Assembly: GCA_963920705.1 (NCBI GenBank)
Contig: CAWUCO010000232.1
Location: forward strand, 124,001-188,000
Reading direction: 5' to 3'
DNA length: 64,000 nucleotides
From: Odiellus spinosus
Taxonomy: Eukaryota > Arthropoda > Arachnida > Opiliones > Phalangiidae
Part shown: one piece after another, positions 48,155-60,700 of the stretch
How the letters are laid out: every line of letters starts with the position of its first letter
How positions within the stretch are numbered: position 1 is the first letter of the stretch
Translations under genes and position numbers: made by a program
Notes under the pieces: generated by a model
The model's input: only the letters and a program-made list of their open reading frames with translations
Database searches by the model: none
What the model was told of the DNA's origin: nothing

Positions 48155-51100
48155 TTGCAATTTAGACAAAACCAAAGTCATACGAAAGAGCAATTAATGG
48201 ACAGTCTAAATAACAAGAGTTTTCAAAAATCCGTTGAAAAACCAGAAAAATATGGCCAATTCAAGAAATCATACAATATCAAAATAGTCAAATTTCAGAT
48301 TTTAAAAATTCGCTTTTTGATATTAGATGCTTTTTGAATTGTCCATATTTTCCATGTTTTTCAACGGATTTTCCAAAACATTTGTTTATTAGATAGACCA
48401 ATATTTGCTCTTTCGAGTGGTCTTAATTTTGTCTAAATCGCTTAAAAATCAAAAGTTTTTTGTCCATTTGAATCCAATAATCTTGGATTTTTAAGTGTTT
48501 TTGCTTTATTTTAACCAATTTTATATTTGTCACAATTTTGCAATTTAGACAAAACCAAAGTCATTCGAAAGAGCAATTAATGGACAGTCTAAATAACAAG
48601 AGTTTTCAAAAATCCGTTGAAAAATAAGAAAAATATGGCCAATTCAAGAAATCATACAATATCAAAATAGTCAAATTTCAGATTTTAAAAATTCGCTTTT
48701 TGATATTAGATGCTTTTTGAATTGTCCATATTTTCCATGTTTTTCAACGGATTTTCCAAAACTTTTGTTTATTAGATAGACCAATATTTGCTCTTTCGAG
48801 TGGTCTTAATTTTGTCTAAATCGCTTAAAAATCAAAAGTTTTGTGTCCATTTGAATCCTATAATCTCGGATTTTTAAGCGTTTTTGCTTAATTTTAACCA
48901 ATTTTATATTTGTCACAATTTTGCAATTTAGACAAAACCAAAGTCATTCGAAAGAGCAATTAATGGACAGTCTAAATAATAAGAGTTTTCAAAAATCCGT
49001 TGAAAAACAAGAAAAATATGGCCAATTCAAGAAATCATAGAATATCAAAATAGTAAAATTTCAGATTTTAAAAATTCGCTTTTTGATATTAGATGTTTTT
49101 TGAATTGGCTATATTTTCCATGTTTTTCAACGGATTTTCCAAAACTCTTGTTTTTTAGATAGACTAATATTTGCTCTTTCGAGTGGTCTTAATTTTGTCT
49201 AAATCGCTTAAAAATCAAAAGTTTTGTGTTCATTTTAATCCAATAATCTTGGATTTTTAAGTGTTTTTGCTTTATTTTAACCAATTTTATATTTGTCACA
49301 ATTTTGCAATTTAGACAAAACCAAAGTCATACGAAAGAGCAATTAATGGACAGTCTAAATAACAAGAGTTTTCAAAAATCCGTTGAAAAACAAGAAAAAT
49401 ATGGCCAATTCAAGAAATCATACAATATCAAAATAGTCAAATTTCAGATTTTAAAAATTCGCTTTTTGATATTAGATGCTTTTTGAATTGTCCATATTTT
49501 CCATGTTTTTCAACGGATTTTCCAAAACTTTTGTTTATTAGATAGACCAATATTTGCTCTTTCGAGTGGTCTTAATTTTGTCTAAATCGCTTAAAAATCA
49601 AAAGTTTTGTGTCCATTTGAATCCAATAATCTTGGATTTTTAAGTGTTTTTGCTTTATTTTAACCAATTTTATATTTGTCACAATTTTGCAATTTAGACA
49701 AAACCAAAGTCATTCGAAAGAGCAATTAATGGACAGTCTAAATAACAAGAGTTTTCAAAAATGCGTTGAAAAACAAGAAAAATATGGCCAATTCAAGAAA
49801 TCATAGAATATCAAAATAGTCAAATTTCAGATTTTCAAAATTCGCTTTTTGATATTAGATGCTTTTTGAATTATCCATATTTTCCATGTTTTTCAATGGA
49901 TTTTCCAAAACTCTTGATTTTCAGATAGACCAATATTTGCTCTTTCGAGTGGTCTTAATTTTGTCTAAATCGCTTAAAAATCAAAAGTTTTGTGTCCATT
50001 TGAATCCTATAATCTCGGATTTTTAAGCGTTTTTGCTTAATTTTAACCAATTTTATATTTGTCACAATTTTGCAATTTAGACAAAACCAAAGTCATTCGA
50101 AAGAGCAATTAATGGACAGTCTAAATAATAAGAGTTTTCAAAAATCCGTTGAAAAACAAGAAAAATATGGCCAATTCAAGAAATCATAGAATATCAAAAT
50201 AGTCAAATTTCAGATTTTAAAAATTCGCTTTTTGATATTAGATGTTTTTTGAATTGGCTATATTTTCCATGTTTTTCAACGGATTTTCCAAAACTCTTGT
50301 TTTTTAGATAGACCAATATTTGCTCTTTCGAGTGGTCTTAATTTTGTCTAAATCGCTTAAAAATCAAAAGTTTTGTGTCCATTTTAATCCAATAATCTTG
50401 GATTTTTAAGCGTTTTTGCTTAATTTTAACCAATTTTATATTTGTCACAATTTTGCAATTTAGACAAAACCAAAGTCATTCGAAAGAACAATTAATGGAC
50501 AGTCTAAATAATAAGAGTTTTCAAAAATCCGTTGAAAAACAAGAAAAATATGGCCAATTCAAGAAATCATAGAATATCAAAATAGTCAAATTTCAGATTT
50601 TCAAAATTCGTTTTTTGATATTAGATGTTTTTTGAATTGTCCATATTTTCCATGTTTTTCAACGGATTTTCCAAAACTCTTGATTTTCAGATAGACCAAT
50701 ATTTGCTCTTTCGAGTGGTCTTAATTTTGTCTAAATCGCTTAAAAATCAAAAGTTTTGTGTCCATTTTAATCCAATAATCTTGGATTTTTAAGTGTTTTT
50801 GCTTTATTTTAACCAATTTTATATTTGTCACAATTTTGCAATTTAGACAAAACCAAAGTCATACGAAAGAGCAATTAATGGACAGTCTAAATAACAAGAG
50901 TTTTCAAAAATCCGTTGAAAAACCAGAAAAATATGGCCAATTCAAGAAATCATACAATATCAAAATAGTCAAATTTCAGATTTTAAAAATTCGCTTTTTG
51001 ATATTAGATGCTTTTTGAATTGTCCATATTTTCCATGTTTTTCAACGGATTTTCCAAAACATTTGTTTATTAGATAGACCAATATTTGCTCTTTCGAGTG

Positions 51101-54100
51101 GTCTTAATTTTGTCTAAATCGCTTAAAAATCAAAAGTTTTTTGTCCATTTGAATCCAATAATCTTGGATTTTTAAGTGTTTTTGCTTTATTTTAACCAAT
51201 TTTATATTTGTCACAATTTTGCAATTTAGACAAAACCAAAGTCATTCGAAAGAGCAATTAATGGACAGTCTAAATAACAAGAGTTTTCAAAAATCCGTTG
51301 AAAAACAAGAAAAATATGGCCAATTCAAGAAATCATAGAATATCAAAATAGTCAAATTTCAGATTTTCAAAATTCGCTTTTTGATATTAGATGCTTTTTG
51401 AATTGTCCATATTTTCCATGTTTTTCAATGGATTTTCCAAAACTCTTGATTTTCAGATAGACCAATATTTGCTCTTTCGAGTGGTCTTAATTTTGTCTAA
51501 ATCGCTTAAAAATCAAAAGTTTTGTGTCCATTTGAATCCTATAATCTCGGATTTTTAAGCGTTTTTGCTTAATTTTAACCAATTTTATATTTGTCACAAT
51601 TTTGCAATTTAGACAAAACCAAAGTCATTCGAAAGAGCAATTAATGGACAGTCTAAATAATAAGAGTTTTCAAAAATCCGTTGAAAAACAAGAAAAATAT
51701 GGCCAATTCAAGAAATCATAGAATATCAAAATAGTCAAATTTCAGATTTTAAAAATTCGCTTTTTGATATTAGATGTTTTTTGAATTGGCTATATTTTCC
51801 ATGTTTTTCAACGGATTTTCCAAAACTCTTGTTTTTTAGATAGACCAATATTTGCTCTTTCGAGTGGTCTTAATTTTGTCTAAATCGCTTAAAAATCAAA
51901 AGTTTTGTGTCCATTTTAATCCAATAATCTTGGATTTTTAAGTGTTTTTGCTTTATTTTAACCAATTTTATATTTGTCACAATTTTGCAATTTAGACAAA
52001 ACCAAAGTCATACGAAAGAGCAATTAATGGACAGTCTAAATAACAAGAGTTTTCAAAAATCCGTTGAAAAATAAGAAAAATATGGCCAATTCAAGAAATC
52101 ATACAATATCAAAATAGTCAAATTTCAGATTTTAAAAATTCGCTTTTTGATATTAGATGCTTTTTGAATTGTCCATATTTTCCATGTTTTTCAACGGATT
52201 TTCCAAAACTTTTGTTTATTAGATAGACCAATATTTGCTCTTTCGAGTGGTCTTAATTTTGTCTAAATCGCTTAAAAATCAAAAGTTTTGTGTCCATTTG
52301 AATCCTATAATCTCGGATTTTTAAGCGTTTTTGCTTAATTTTAACCAATTTTATATTTGTCACAATTTTGCAATTTAGACAAAACCAAAGTCATTCGAAA
52401 GAGCAATTAATGGACAGTCTAAATAATAAGAGTTTTCAAAAATCCGTTGAAAAACAAGAAAAATATGGCCAATTCAAGAAATCATAGAATATCAAAATAG
52501 TAAAATTTCAGATTTTAAAAATTCGCTTTTTGATATTAGATGTTTTTTGAATTGGCTATATTTTCCATGTTTTTCAACGGATTTTCCAAAACTCTTGTTT
52601 TTTAGATAGACTAATATTTGCTCTTTCGAGTGGTCTTAATTTTGTCTAAATCGCTTAAAAATCAAAAGTTTTGTGTCCATTTTAATCCAATAATCTTGGA
52701 TTTTTAAGTGTTTTTGCTTTATTTTAACCAATTTTATATTTGTCACAATTTTGCAATTTAGACAAAACCAAAGTCATACGAAAGAGCAATTAATGGACAG
52801 TCTAAATAACAAGAGTTTTCAAAAATCCGTTGAAAAACAAGAAAAATATGGCCAATTCAAGAAATCATACAATATCAAAATAGTCAAATTTCAGATTTTA
52901 AAAATTCGCTTTTTGATATTAGATGCTTTTTGAATTGTCCATATTTTCCATGTTTTTCAACGGATTTTCCAAAACTTTTGTTTATTAGATAGACCAATAT
53001 TTGCTCTTTCGAGTGGTCTTAATTTTGTCTAAATCGCTTAAAAATCAAAAGTTTTGTGTCCATTTGAATCCAATAATCTTGGATTTTTAAGTGTTTTTGC
53101 TTTATTTTAACCAATTTTATATTTGTCACAATTTTGCAATTTAGACAAAACCAAAGTCATTCGAAAGAGCAATTAATGGACAGTCTAAATAACAAGAGTT
53201 TTCAAAAATGCGTTGAAAAACAAGAAAAATATGGCCAATTCAAGAAATCATAGAATATCAAAATAGTCAAATTTCAGATTTTCAAAATTCGCTTTTTGAT
53301 ATTAGATGCTTTTTGAATTATCCATATTTTCCATGTTTTTCAATGGATTTTCCAAAACTCTTGATTTTCAGATAGACCAATATTTGCTCTTTCGAGTGGT
53401 CTTAATTTTGTCTAAATCGCTTAAAAATCAAAAGTTTTGTGTCCATTTGAATCCTATAATCTCGGATTTTTAAGCGTTTTTGCTTAATTTTAACCAATTT
53501 TATATTTGTCACAATTTTGCAATTTAGACAAAACCAAAGTCATTCGAAAGAGCAATTAATGGACAGTCTAAATAATAAGAGTTTTCAAAAATCCGTTGAA
53601 AAACAAGAAAAATATGGCCAATTCAAGAAATCATAGAATATCAAAATAGTCAAATTTCAGATTTTAAAAATTCGCTTTTTGATATTAGATGTTTTTTGAA
53701 TTGGCTATATTTTCCATGTTTTTCAACGGATTTTCCAAAACTCTTGTTTTTTAGATAGACCAATATTTGCTCTTTCGAGTGGTCTTAATTTTGTCTAAAT
53801 CGCTTAAAAATCAAAAGTTTTGTGTCCATTTTAATCCAATAATCTTGGATTTTTAAGTGTTTTTGCTTTATTTTAACCAATTTTATATTTGTCACAATTT
53901 TGCAATTTAGACAAAACCAAAGTCATACGAAAGAGCAATTAATGGACAGTCTAAATAACAAGAGTTTTCAAAAATCCGTTGAAAAACAAGAAAAATATGG
54001 CCAATTCAAGAAATCATACAATATCAAAATAGTCAAATTTCAGATTTTAAAAATTCGCTTTTTGATATTAGATGCTTTTTGAATTGTCCATATTTTCCAT

Positions 54101-54282
54101 GTTTTTCAACGGATTTTCCAAAACTTTTGTTTATTAGATAGACCAATATTTGCTCTTTCGAGTGGTCTTAATTTTGTCTAAATCGCTTAAAAATCAAAAG
54201 TTTTGTGTCCATTTGAATCCAATAATCTTGGATTTTTAAGTGTTTTTGCTTTATTTTAACCAATTTTATATTTGTCACAATT
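48155..54282 (+). repeat. Rearranged four-monomer HOR with a 3447-bp duplication
   Basis: The same unit types as 44.3-48.1 kb in varied order. A segment of about 1.8 kb from roughly 48.6 kb recurs 3447 bp (9 x 383) later from roughly 52.05 kb. Shared private changes: 'gaaaaataag' (48623/52070), 'agtaaaatt' (49053/52500), 'agactaatatt' (49163/52610), 'aaaatgcgttg' (49760/53207) and 'gaattatcc' (49870/53317). The copies end where 50453 ('gaaagaac') and 53900 (atacg) differ. Confidence 0.82.
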
Positions 54283-54775
54283 TTGCAATTTAGACAAAAC
54301 CAAAGTCATTCGAAAGAGCAATTAATGGACAGTCTAAATAACAAGAGTTTTCAAAAATCCGTTGAAAAACAAGAAAAATATGGCCAATTCAAGAAATCAT
54401 AGAATATCAAAATAGTCAAATTTCAGATTTTCAAAATTCGCTTTTTGATATTAGATGCTTTTTGAATTGTCCATATTTTCCATGTTTTTCAATGGATTTT
54501 CCAAAACTCTTGATTTTCAAATAGACCAATATTTGCTCTTTCGAGTGGTCTTAATTTTGTCTAAATCGCTTAAAAATCAAAAGTTTTGTGTCCATTTGAA
54601 TCCTATAATCTTGGATTTTTAAGCGTTTTTGCTTAATTTTAACCAATTTTATATTTGTCACAATTTTGCAATTTAGACAAAACCAAAGTCATTCGAAAGA
54701 GCAATTAATGGACAGTCTAAATAATAAGAGTTTTCAGAAATCCGTTGAAAAACAAGAAAAATATGGCCAATTCAA

Positions 54776-55119
54776 AAAACATCTAATATCAAAAAGCGAA
54801 TTTTTAAAATCTGAAATTTGACTATTTTGATATTGTATGGTTTCTTGAATTGGCCATATTTTTCTTGTTTTTCAACGGATTTTTGAAAACTCTTATTATT
54901 TAGACTGTCCATTAATTGCTCTTTCGAATGACTTTGGTTTTGTCTAAATTTCAAAATTGTGACAAATATAAAATTGGTTAAAATAAAGCAAAAACACTTA
55001 AAAATCCAAGATTATTGGATTCAAATGGACACAAAACGTTTGATTTTTAAGCGATTTAGACAAAATTAAGACCACTCGAAAGAGCAAATATTGGTCTATC
55101 TGAAAATCAAGAGTTTTGG
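54776..55119 (-). repeat. Inverted satellite unit 3
   Basis: Same architecture and same two junctions as units 1 and 2 ('caattcaa' at 54768-54775; 18-bp box at 55120-55137). It differs from them in keeping caacgg, in 'aaatttcaaaattg', in 'aaaattggttaaaataaag' and in a private 'aaaacgtttg'. The arm before it has 'ttttcagaaatcc'. Confidence 0.93.
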
Positions 55120-55541
55120 AAAATCCGTTGAAAAACAAGAAAAATATGGCCAATTCAAGAAACCATACAATATCAAAATAGTCAAATTTCAGATTTTCAA
55201 AATTCGCTTTTTGATATTAGATGCTTTTTGAATTGTCCATATTTTCCATGTTTTTCAACGGATTTTCCAATACTCTTGATTTTCAGATAGACCAATATTT
55301 GCTCTTTCGAGTGGTCTTAATTTTGTCTAAATCGCTTAAAAATCAAAAGTTTTGTGTCCATTTGAATCCTATAATCTTGGATTTTTAAGCGTTTTTGCTT
55401 AATTTTAACCAATTTTATATTTGTCACAATTTTGCAATTTAGACAAAACCAAAGTCATTCGAAAGAGCAATTAATGGACAGTCTAAATAATAAGAGTTTT
55501 CAGAAATCCGTTGAAAAACAAGAAAAATATGGCCAATTCAA

Positions 55542-55885
55542 AAAACATCTAATATCAAAAAGCGAATTTTTAAAATCTGAAATTTGACTATTTTGATATT
55601 GTATGGTTTCTTGCATTGGCCATATTTTTCCTGTTTTTCAACGGATTTTTGAAAACTCTTATTATTTAGACTGTCCATTAATTGCTCTTTCGAATGACTT
55701 TGGTTTTGTCTAAATTTCAAAATTGTGACAAATATAAAATTGGTTAAAATAAAGCAAAAACACTTAAAAATCCAAGATTATTGGATTCAAATGGACACAA
55801 AACTTTTGATTTTTAAGCGATTTAGACAAAATTAAGACCACTCGAAAGAGCAAATATTGGTCTATCTGAAAATCAAGAGTTTTGG
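55542..55885 (-). repeat. Inverted satellite unit 4
   Basis: 766 bp after unit 3 with the same junctions (55534-55541 and 55886-55903) and the same diagnostic bases, plus private 'cttgcattgg' and 'tttttcctg'. The array in 54666-56197 therefore alternates plus and minus orientation twice. Confidence 0.93.
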
Positions 55886-56197
55886 AAAATCCGTTGAAAA
55901 ACAAGAAAAATATGGCCAATTCAAGAAACCATACAATATCAAAATAGTCAAATTTCAGATTTTCAAAATTCGCTTTTTGATATTAGATGCTTTTTTAATT
56001 GTCCATATTTTCCATGTTTTTCAACGGATTTTCCAATACTCTTGATTTTCAGATAGACCAATATTTGCTCTTTCGAGTGGTCTTAATTTTGTCTAAATCG
56101 CTTAAAAATCAAAAGTTTTGTGTCCATTTTAATCCAATAATCTTGGATTTTTAAGTGTTTTTGCTTTATTTTAACCAATTTTATATTGGTCACAATT

Positions 56198-57729
56198 TTG
56201 CAATTTAGACAAAACCAAAGTCATTCGAAAGAGCAATTAATGGACAGTCTAAATAATAAGAGTTTTCAAAAATCCGTTGAAAAACAAGAAAAATATGGCC
56301 AATTCAAGAAACCATACAATATCAAAATAGTCAAATTTCAGATTTTCAAAATTCGCTTTTTGATATTTGATGTTTTTTGAAATGGCTATATTTTCCATGT
56401 TTTTCAACGGATTTTCCAAATTTCTTGTTTTTTAGATAGACCAATATTTGCTCTTTCGAGTGGTCTTAATTTTGTCTAAATCGCTTAAAAATCAAAAGTT
56501 TTGTGTCCATTTTAATCCAATAATCTTGGATTTTTAAGCGTTTTTGCTTAATTTTAACCAATTTTATATTTGTCACAATTTTGCAATTTAGACAAAACCA
56601 AAGTCATTCGAAAGAGCAATAAATGGACAGTCTAAATAATAAGAGTTTTCAAAAATCCGTTGAAAAACAAGAAAAATATGGCCAATTCAAGAAACCATAC
56701 AATATCAAAATAGTCAAATTTCAGATTTTCAAAATTCGCTTTTTGATATTAGATGCTTTTTGAATTGTCCATATTTTCCATGTTTTTCAACGGATTTTCC
56801 AAAACTCTTGTTTTTTAGATAGACCAATATTTGCTCTTTCGAGTGGTCTTAATTTTGTCTAAATCGCTTAAAAATCAAAAGTTTTGTGTCCATTTGAATC
56901 CAATAATCTTGGATTTTTAAGTGTTTTTGCTTTATTTTAACCAATTTTATATTTGTCACAATTTTGCAATTTAGACAAAACCAAAGTCATACGAAAGAGC
57001 AATTAATGGACAGTCTAAATAACAAGAGTTTTCAAAAATCCGTTGAAAAACAAGAAAAATATGGCCAATTCAAGAAATCATACAATATCAAAATAGTCAA
57101 ATTTCAGATTTTCAAAATTCGCTTTTTGATATTAGATGCTTTTTGAATTGTCCATATTTTCCATGTTTTTCAACGGATTTTCCAAAACTTTTGTTTATTA
57201 GATAGACCAATATTTGCTCTTTCGAGTGGTCTTAATTTTGTCTAAATCGCTTAAAAATCAAAAGTTTTGTGTCCATTTTAATCCAATAATCTTGGATTTT
57301 TAAGTGTTTTTGCTTTATTTTAACCAATTTTATATTTGTCACAATTTTGCAATTTAGACAAAACCAAAGTCATACGAAAGAGCAATTAATGGACAGTCTA
57401 AATAACAAAAGTTTTCAAAAATCCGTTGAAAAACAAGAAAAATATGGCCAATTCAAGAAATCATACAATATCAAAATAGTCAAATTTCAGATTTTAAAAA
57501 TTCGCTTTTTGATATTAGATGCTTTTTGAATTGTCCATATTTTCCATGTTTTTCAACGGATTTTCCAAAACTCTTGATTTTCAGATAGACCAAAATTTGC
57601 TCTTTCGAGTGGTCTTAATTTTGTCTAAATCGCTTAAAAATCAAAAGTTTTGTGTCCATTTTAATCCAATAATCTTGGATTTTTAAGCGTTTTTGCTTAA
57701 TTTTAACCAATTTTATATTTGTCACAATT
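56198..57729 (+). repeat. Four monomers right of the inverted pair
   Basis: Units at 56198, 56581, 56964 and 57347. The first two carry 'gaaaccatac' in plus orientation and the first is preceded by 'atattggtcac'. Private changes in the first: 'gatatttgatg', 'gaaatggct' and 'aaatttcttg'. The last two are atacg units like those at 40-54 kb. Confidence 0.82.
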
Positions 57730-60700
57730 TTTCAATTTAGACAAAACCAAAGTCATTCGAAAGAGCAATTAATGGACAGTCTAAATAATAAGAGTTTTCA
57801 AAAATCCGTTGAAAAACAAGAAAAATATGGCCAATTCAAGAAATCATAGAATATAAAAATAGTCAAATTTCAGATTTTAAAAATTCGCTTTTTGATATTA
57901 GATATTTTTTTTAATTGTCCATATTTTCCATGTTTTTCAAGGGATTTTCCAAAACTCATGTTTTTTAGATAGACCAATATTTGCTCTTTCGAGTGGTCTA
58001 ATTTTGTCTAAATCGCTTAAAAATCAAAAGTTTTGTGTCCATTTGAATCCAATAATCTTGGATTTTTAAGCGTTTTTGCTTAATTTTAACAAATTTTATA
58101 TTGGTCACAATTTTGCAATTTAGACAAAACCAAAGTCATTCGAAAGAGCAATTAATGGACAGTCTAAATAACAAGAATTTTTTAAAAATCCGTTGAAAAA
58201 CAAGAAAAATATGGCCAATTCAAGAAACCATACAATATCAAAATAGTCAAATTTCAGATTTTCAAAATTCGCTTTTTGATATTAGATGCTTTTTGAATTG
58301 TCCATATTTTCCATGTTTTTCAACGGATTTTCCAAAACTCTTGTTTTTTAGATAGACCAATATTTGCTCTTTCGAGTGGTCTTAATTTTGTCTAAATCGC
58401 TTAAAAATCAAAAGTTTTGTGTCCATTTGAATCCAATAATCTTGGATTTTTAAGTGTTTTTGCTTTATTTTAACCAATTTTATATTTGTCACAATTTTGC
58501 AATTTAGACAAAACCAAAGTCATTCGAATGAGCAATTAATGGACAGTCTAAATAACAAAAGTTTTCAAAAATCCGTTGAAAAACAAGAAAAATATGGCCA
58601 ATTCAAGAAATCATACAATATCAAAATAGTCAAATTTCAGATTTTAAAAATTCGCTTTTTGATATTAGATATTTTTTGAATTGTCCATATTTTCCATGTT
58701 TTTCAAGGGATTTTCCAAAACTCATGTTTTTTAGATATAACAATATTTGCTCTTTCGAGTGGTCTAATTTTGTCTAAATCGCTTAAAAATCAAAAGTTTT
58801 GTGTCCATTTGAATCCAATAATCTTGGATTTTTAAGCGTTTTTGCTTAATTTTAACCAATTTTATATTGGTCACAATTTTGCAATTTAGACAAAACCAAA
58901 GTCATTCGAAAGAGCAATTAATGGACAGTCTAAATAACAAGAATTTTTTAAAAATCCGTTGAAAAACAAGAAAAATATGGCCAATTCAAGAAACCATACA
59001 ATATCAAAATAGTCAAATTTCAGATTTTCAAAATTCGCTTTTTGATATTAGATGCTTTTTGAATTGTCCATATTTTCCATGTTTTTCAACGGATTTTCCA
59101 AAACTCTTGTTTTTTAGATAGACCAATATTTGCTCTTTCGAGTGGTCTTAATTTTGTCTAAATCGCTTAAAAATCAAAAGTTTTGTGTCCATTTGAATCC
59201 AATAATCTTGGATTTTTAAGTGTTTTTGCTTTATTTTAACCAATTTTATATTTGTCACAATTTTGCAATTTAAACAAAACCAAAGTCATTCGAATGAGCA
59301 ATTAATGGACAGTCTAAATAACAAAAGTTTTCAAAAATCCGTTGAAAAACAAGAAAAATATGGCCAATTCAAGAAATCATACAATATCAAAATAGTCAAA
59401 TTTCAGATTTTAAAAATTCGCTTTTTGATATTAGATGTTTTTTGAATTGTCCATATTTTCCATGTTTTTCAACGGATTTTCCAAAACTCTTGTTTTTTAG
59501 ATAGACCAATATTTGCTCTTTCGAGTGGTCTTAATTTTGTCTAAATCGCTTAAAAATCAAAAGTTTTGTGTCCATTTTAATCCAATAATCTTGGATTTTT
59601 AAGCGTTTTTGCTTAATTTTAACCAATTTTATATTTGTCACAATTTTTCAATTTAGACAAAACCAAAGTCATTCGAAAGAGCAATTAATGGACAGTCTAA
59701 ATAATAAGAGTTTTCAAAAATCCGTTGAAAAACAAGAAAAATATGGCCAATTCAAGAAATCATAGAATATAAAAATAGTCAAATTTCAGATTTTAAAAAT
59801 TCGCTTTTTGATATTAGATATTTTTTTTAATTGTCCATATTTTCCATGTTTTTCAAGGGATTTTCCAAAACTCATGTTTTTTAGATAGACCAATATTTGC
59901 TCTTTCGAGTGGTCTAATTTTGTCTAAATCGCTTAAAAATCAAAAGTTTTGTGTCCATTTGAATCCAATAATCTTGGATTTTTAAGCGTTTTTGCTTAAT
60001 TTTAACAAATTTTATATTGGTCACAATTTTGCAATTTAGACAAAACCAAAGTCATTCGAAAGAGCAATTAATGGACAGTCTAAATAACAAGAATTTTTTA
60101 AAAATCCGTTGAAAAACAAGAAAAATATGGCCAATTCAAGAAATCATACAATATCAAAATAGTCAAATTTCAGATTTTAAAAATTCGCTTTTTGATATTA
60201 GATGTTTTTTGAATTGTCCATATTTTCCATGTTTTTCAACGGATTTTCCAAAACTCTTGTTTTTTAGATAGACCAATATTTGCTCTTTCGAGTGGTCTTA
60301 ATTTTGTCTAAATCGCTTAAAAATCAAAAGTTTTGTGTCCATTTTAATCCAATAATCTTGGATTTTTAAGCGTTTTTGCTTAATTTTAACCAATTTTATA
60401 TTTGTCACAATTTTTCAATTTAGACAAAACCAAAGTCATTCGAAAGAGCAATTAATGGACAGTCTAAATAATAAGAGTTTTCAAAAATCCGTTGAAAAAC
60501 AAGAAAAATATGGCCAATTCAAGAAATCATAGAATATAAAAATAGTCAAATTTCAGATTTTCAAAATTCGCTTTTTGATATTAGATGCTTTTTGAATTGT
60601 CCATATTTTCCATGTTTTTCAAGGGATTTTCCAAAACTCATGTTTTTTAGATAGACCAATATTTGCTCTTTCGAGTGGTCTAATTTTGTCTAAATCGCTT

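Larger units (their letters stand above)
54666..56197. repeat. 766-bp tandem duplication carrying an inverted unit
   Basis: 54666-55431 and 55432-56197 are the same two-unit segment. Both have 'ttttcagaaatcc', the inverted unit, 'gaaaccatac' and 'ccaatactcttg'. They differ in the final linker (tgaatcctata/aagcg against ttaatccaata/aagtg) and in 'gctttttgaatt' against 'gcttttttaatt'. Confidence 0.88.
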
